Below, one piece after another: positions 61,896 to 64,000 of a DNA stretch of 64,000 nt. The position numbers and the translations under genes are program-made. Source of the stretch: Lithobates sylvaticus (lineage: Eukaryota > Chordata > Amphibia > Anura > Ranidae); NCBI GenBank assembly GCA_028564925.1, contig CM053032.1:114259490-114323489 (forward strand), given 5' to 3'. A model generated the notes under the pieces. The model worked only from the letters and a program-made list of their open reading frames with translations. It searched no databases and was not told the DNA's origin. Positions within the stretch are counted from its first letter, which is position 1; the number at the start of each line of letters is the position of its first letter.

Positions 61896-64000
61896 GTACT
61901 CCCCTCCTCCCTGGACGTCTTAGGGCCCGGTTTGTGAGGGAACCTCTGGTGGAATTCTCTTGTTAATCTAGGAGCATGAACATTCTGCTCAGGCTCCCAA
62001 GAATTTTCTTCTGGCCCATATCCTTCCCATTGAACCAGATATTGCAATTTGTTCCTATAGATCCTGGAATCAAGAATTTTCTCCACCACATATTCTTCCT
62101 TACCCTGTAACTCAACAGGTGGGGCGGGTGGAAGAATTCTTCCCGAAAAAGTATTTTCATAAAAAGGTTTGAGTAGTGATATGTGAAACACAGGGTGAAT
62201 CTTCATACTGGCTGGAAATTTTAGGCGAAAGGCGACTGGGTTGATCTGGGCCGAGATCTGGAAAGGTCCCACAAACTTTTGTCCCAACTTTGCAGATGGA
62301 ACATGAACCTTCAGATTTTTAGTAGACAACCAAACTTGATCACCCACATGAAAGGTAGGAAGTGCTCTGCGATGTCTATCTGCAGCCTTCTTATAACTCT
62401 CCTGAGCTTCCCTCAAGGTCTTGATCAATTTCTCCTGGATCTCCTGTAAAGCAGTTAATCTGTTGGTAACAGCAGGAATTGGAGTTGAGATAGGGAGATC
62501 AGGGATAAAAGCTGGATGATGCCCGGTATTTAGGAAAAAAGGGGTCTGAGAGGTGGAGCTATGTTTAGAATTGTTATAAGCAAACTCTGCTGTAGGAATA
62601 TAGTCCACCCAGTCATCCTGAAGATAACTAACAAAACATCGAAGGTACTGCTCTAACGTCTGATTGGTCCTCTCGGTCTGACCATTAGACTGAGGATGAA
62701 AAGCAGAAGATAGATTGATTGTTACTCCTAGTGCTGAGCAAAAGCTTTTCCAAAATTTTGAAGTGAACTGTACTCCTCTGTCAGAAACTACATCTTCTGG
62801 AACTCCATGTAGTCTAAAGATTTCTCGAACCATCAACTCCACAGTTTGTTCTGCAGAGGGTACCCCCTTGACCGGTATAAAGTGAGCCATCTTCGTGAAG
62901 CGGTCAATAACAACCAAGATAGTGATCATTTCTTTAGAGGGGGGTAAGTCAACTACAAAGTCCATAGAAATTGATCCCCATGGTCTTGATGGGACAGGGA
63001 GTGGCTGGAGCAAACCCAAAGGAGAAACTCGGGGTGTCTTATTGCGAGCACAGACCAGGCACGAGGTTACATAACCTTTGACATCTCTTTTGTACCCAGG
63101 CCACCAAAAGGAACAGGATAAAAGTTAATCTGTCTTAGAAACTCCAAAATATCCAGCAAGTTTGGAGTCATGAACCAACTTGAGGACTTCAACCCGAGCA
63201 ACTTCAGGTACATAGAGGCGATGTGCTTGAGTCCAGAAACCGTTTTTGTACTCAAGGATGATGTCCATAGGACCATAAGAGGATTTTTGAGGAGTGGGTC
63301 ATTCTCGTACCCTTCCTTGAGGAGACTCAAGAGTGCTTTAGAACTTGTGGCACCTAGAAAGTTCTTTTGAGGCAGGACTGTGTATTCAGAGTTCTTTTCC
63401 TGGAGAGGCCCAGACAACATTCGTGATAAGGCATCAGCCTTACCATTCCTTGACCCAGGTCGATATGAGATGATAAAATTGAACCTGGAAAAGAACAATG
63501 ACCAACGTGCTTGTCTAGAAGACAATCTCTTGGCAGAACGAATGAATTCCAGATTCTTATGATCTGTGAGAACGGTCACAGGATGCTTAGCGCCTTCCAG
63601 CAAATGCCTCCATTCAGAAAATGCTTCCTTAATTGCCAATAACTCCTTATTCACAATATCATAATTTCTTTCGGCTGAAGACATTACACGAGAGAAGCGA
63701 GAAATCGTTGGATTTCCTTAATGTTTCCGGGGGCAGGCCAATCTACCACCGCTCTAACCTTCTCGGGATCCATGCTCACTCCCTCTGGAGAAATAATATA
63801 CCCTAAAAACTGGATCTGGGCTTGTTCAAACTCACATTTCTCCAGTTTGATATAAAGTCGATTCTGCCGTAATCTTTCAAAGACAATGCAAACATGCTTG
63901 CGGTGCTCTTCCAGGTTATCGGAAAAGATAAGGATGTCATCCAGATAAGCAATGACATATTGGTCCAACAGATCTCGAAAAACATCGTTTATGAAGTGTT
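61877..64000 (-). pseudogene. Gypsy pol region: RT end, RNase H, integrase, chromodomain (fossil)
   Basis: Minus strand. Reverse transcriptase: [18 protein letters not shown] (the YLDD motif), [18 protein letters not shown]. RNase [38 protein letters not shown]. Integrase: ISMDFVVDLPPS, VSDRGVQFTSKFW, AFHPQSNGQTERTNQTLEQY, AEFAYNNS. C-terminus: FHISLLKPFY then a chromodomain, YVVEKILDSRIYRNKLQYLV followed by WEGYGPEENSWEP. The chromodomain marks a chromovirus and would steer integration to certain chromatin. Fossil with few breaks. Confidence 0.92.

Larger units (their letters stand above)
61237..64000 (-). mobile_element. Ty3/gypsy chromovirus, 3' part
   Basis: Minus-strand element running off the right edge. 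Order in sense direction: reverse transcriptase end, RNase H, integrase, chromodomain, 3' LTR (61895-61237). A polypurine stretch GGAGGAGGGGAGTAC on the minus strand borders the LTR at 61896-61911. It interrupts the PLE at 61236. About two breaks are visible in the coding part; otherwise well preserved, suggesting modest age. Confidence 0.92.

Overview
The window is eukaryotic repeat DNA, and I recognise no host gene in it. The mix of elements points to a large-genome frog, most likely a ranid or a close relative: L1/Tx1-type, CR1/L2-type and Rex1 LINEs, Penelope-like elements (PLEs) with a GIY-YIG nuclease, Ty3/gypsy and DIRS elements, Harbinger and hAT transposons, and several foldback miniature elements. 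The organism call is inference from this mix. Almost every base can be given to some mobile element, and many boundaries can be fixed to the base by matching target-site duplications (TSDs).

Layout. Bases 1-2290 are the 3' part of a gypsy element (+) that runs off the left edge. From 2291 to 48284 there is one L1-type LINE (L1a, + strand) cut into at least seven pieces by later insertions: a TTAA-type MITE (2366-2581), a 9.5 kb Harbinger transposon with three genes (3555-13045, TSD TAA), an 11.4 kb hAT transposon with a nearly open transposase and about 5.7 kb of 64/65-bp tandem repeats (13384-24789, TSD ATTGGGAT), a 19 kb TTAA-type element (25065-44345), a PLE-like insert holding a SINE (45232-47200), and a TA-flanked MITE (47398-48207). 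The TTAA element is swollen by a CR1/L2-type LINE (about 25200-42325). That LINE was split by a second L1 (L1b, minus strand, 29509-40556, with a 5' inversion), and L1b was split by an LTR element with a long repeat-rich gag-like ORF (31443-35187, TSD GTGCC). The stack is therefore five insertions deep.

Right of L1a come a PLE remnant (+), a second gag-only-looking LTR element on the minus strand (49351-52108, TSD CTCCC), a 1.48 kb foldback MITE with Harbinger-type ends and a small promoter/poly(A) unit in its core (53020-54500), a decayed DIRS-like fossil (about 54690-57110), a PLE on the minus strand with a GIY-YIG domain (about 57112-61236) split by a non-autonomous hAT (57289-59108, TSD GTGTTGAG), and the 3' part of another gypsy chromovirus on the minus strand (61237-64000), which runs off the right edge.

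How parts relate. The Harbinger transposase and its two DNA-binding partner genes (MADF/BESS and Myb/SANT types) could in principle have moved the two foldback MITEs that share its terminal sequence. The hAT at 13384 and the one at 57289 have related ends and a related N-terminal coding segment. The SINE at 46448 has a tail like that of the CR1/L2-type LINE. All boundaries, divergences and homologies were judged by eye.
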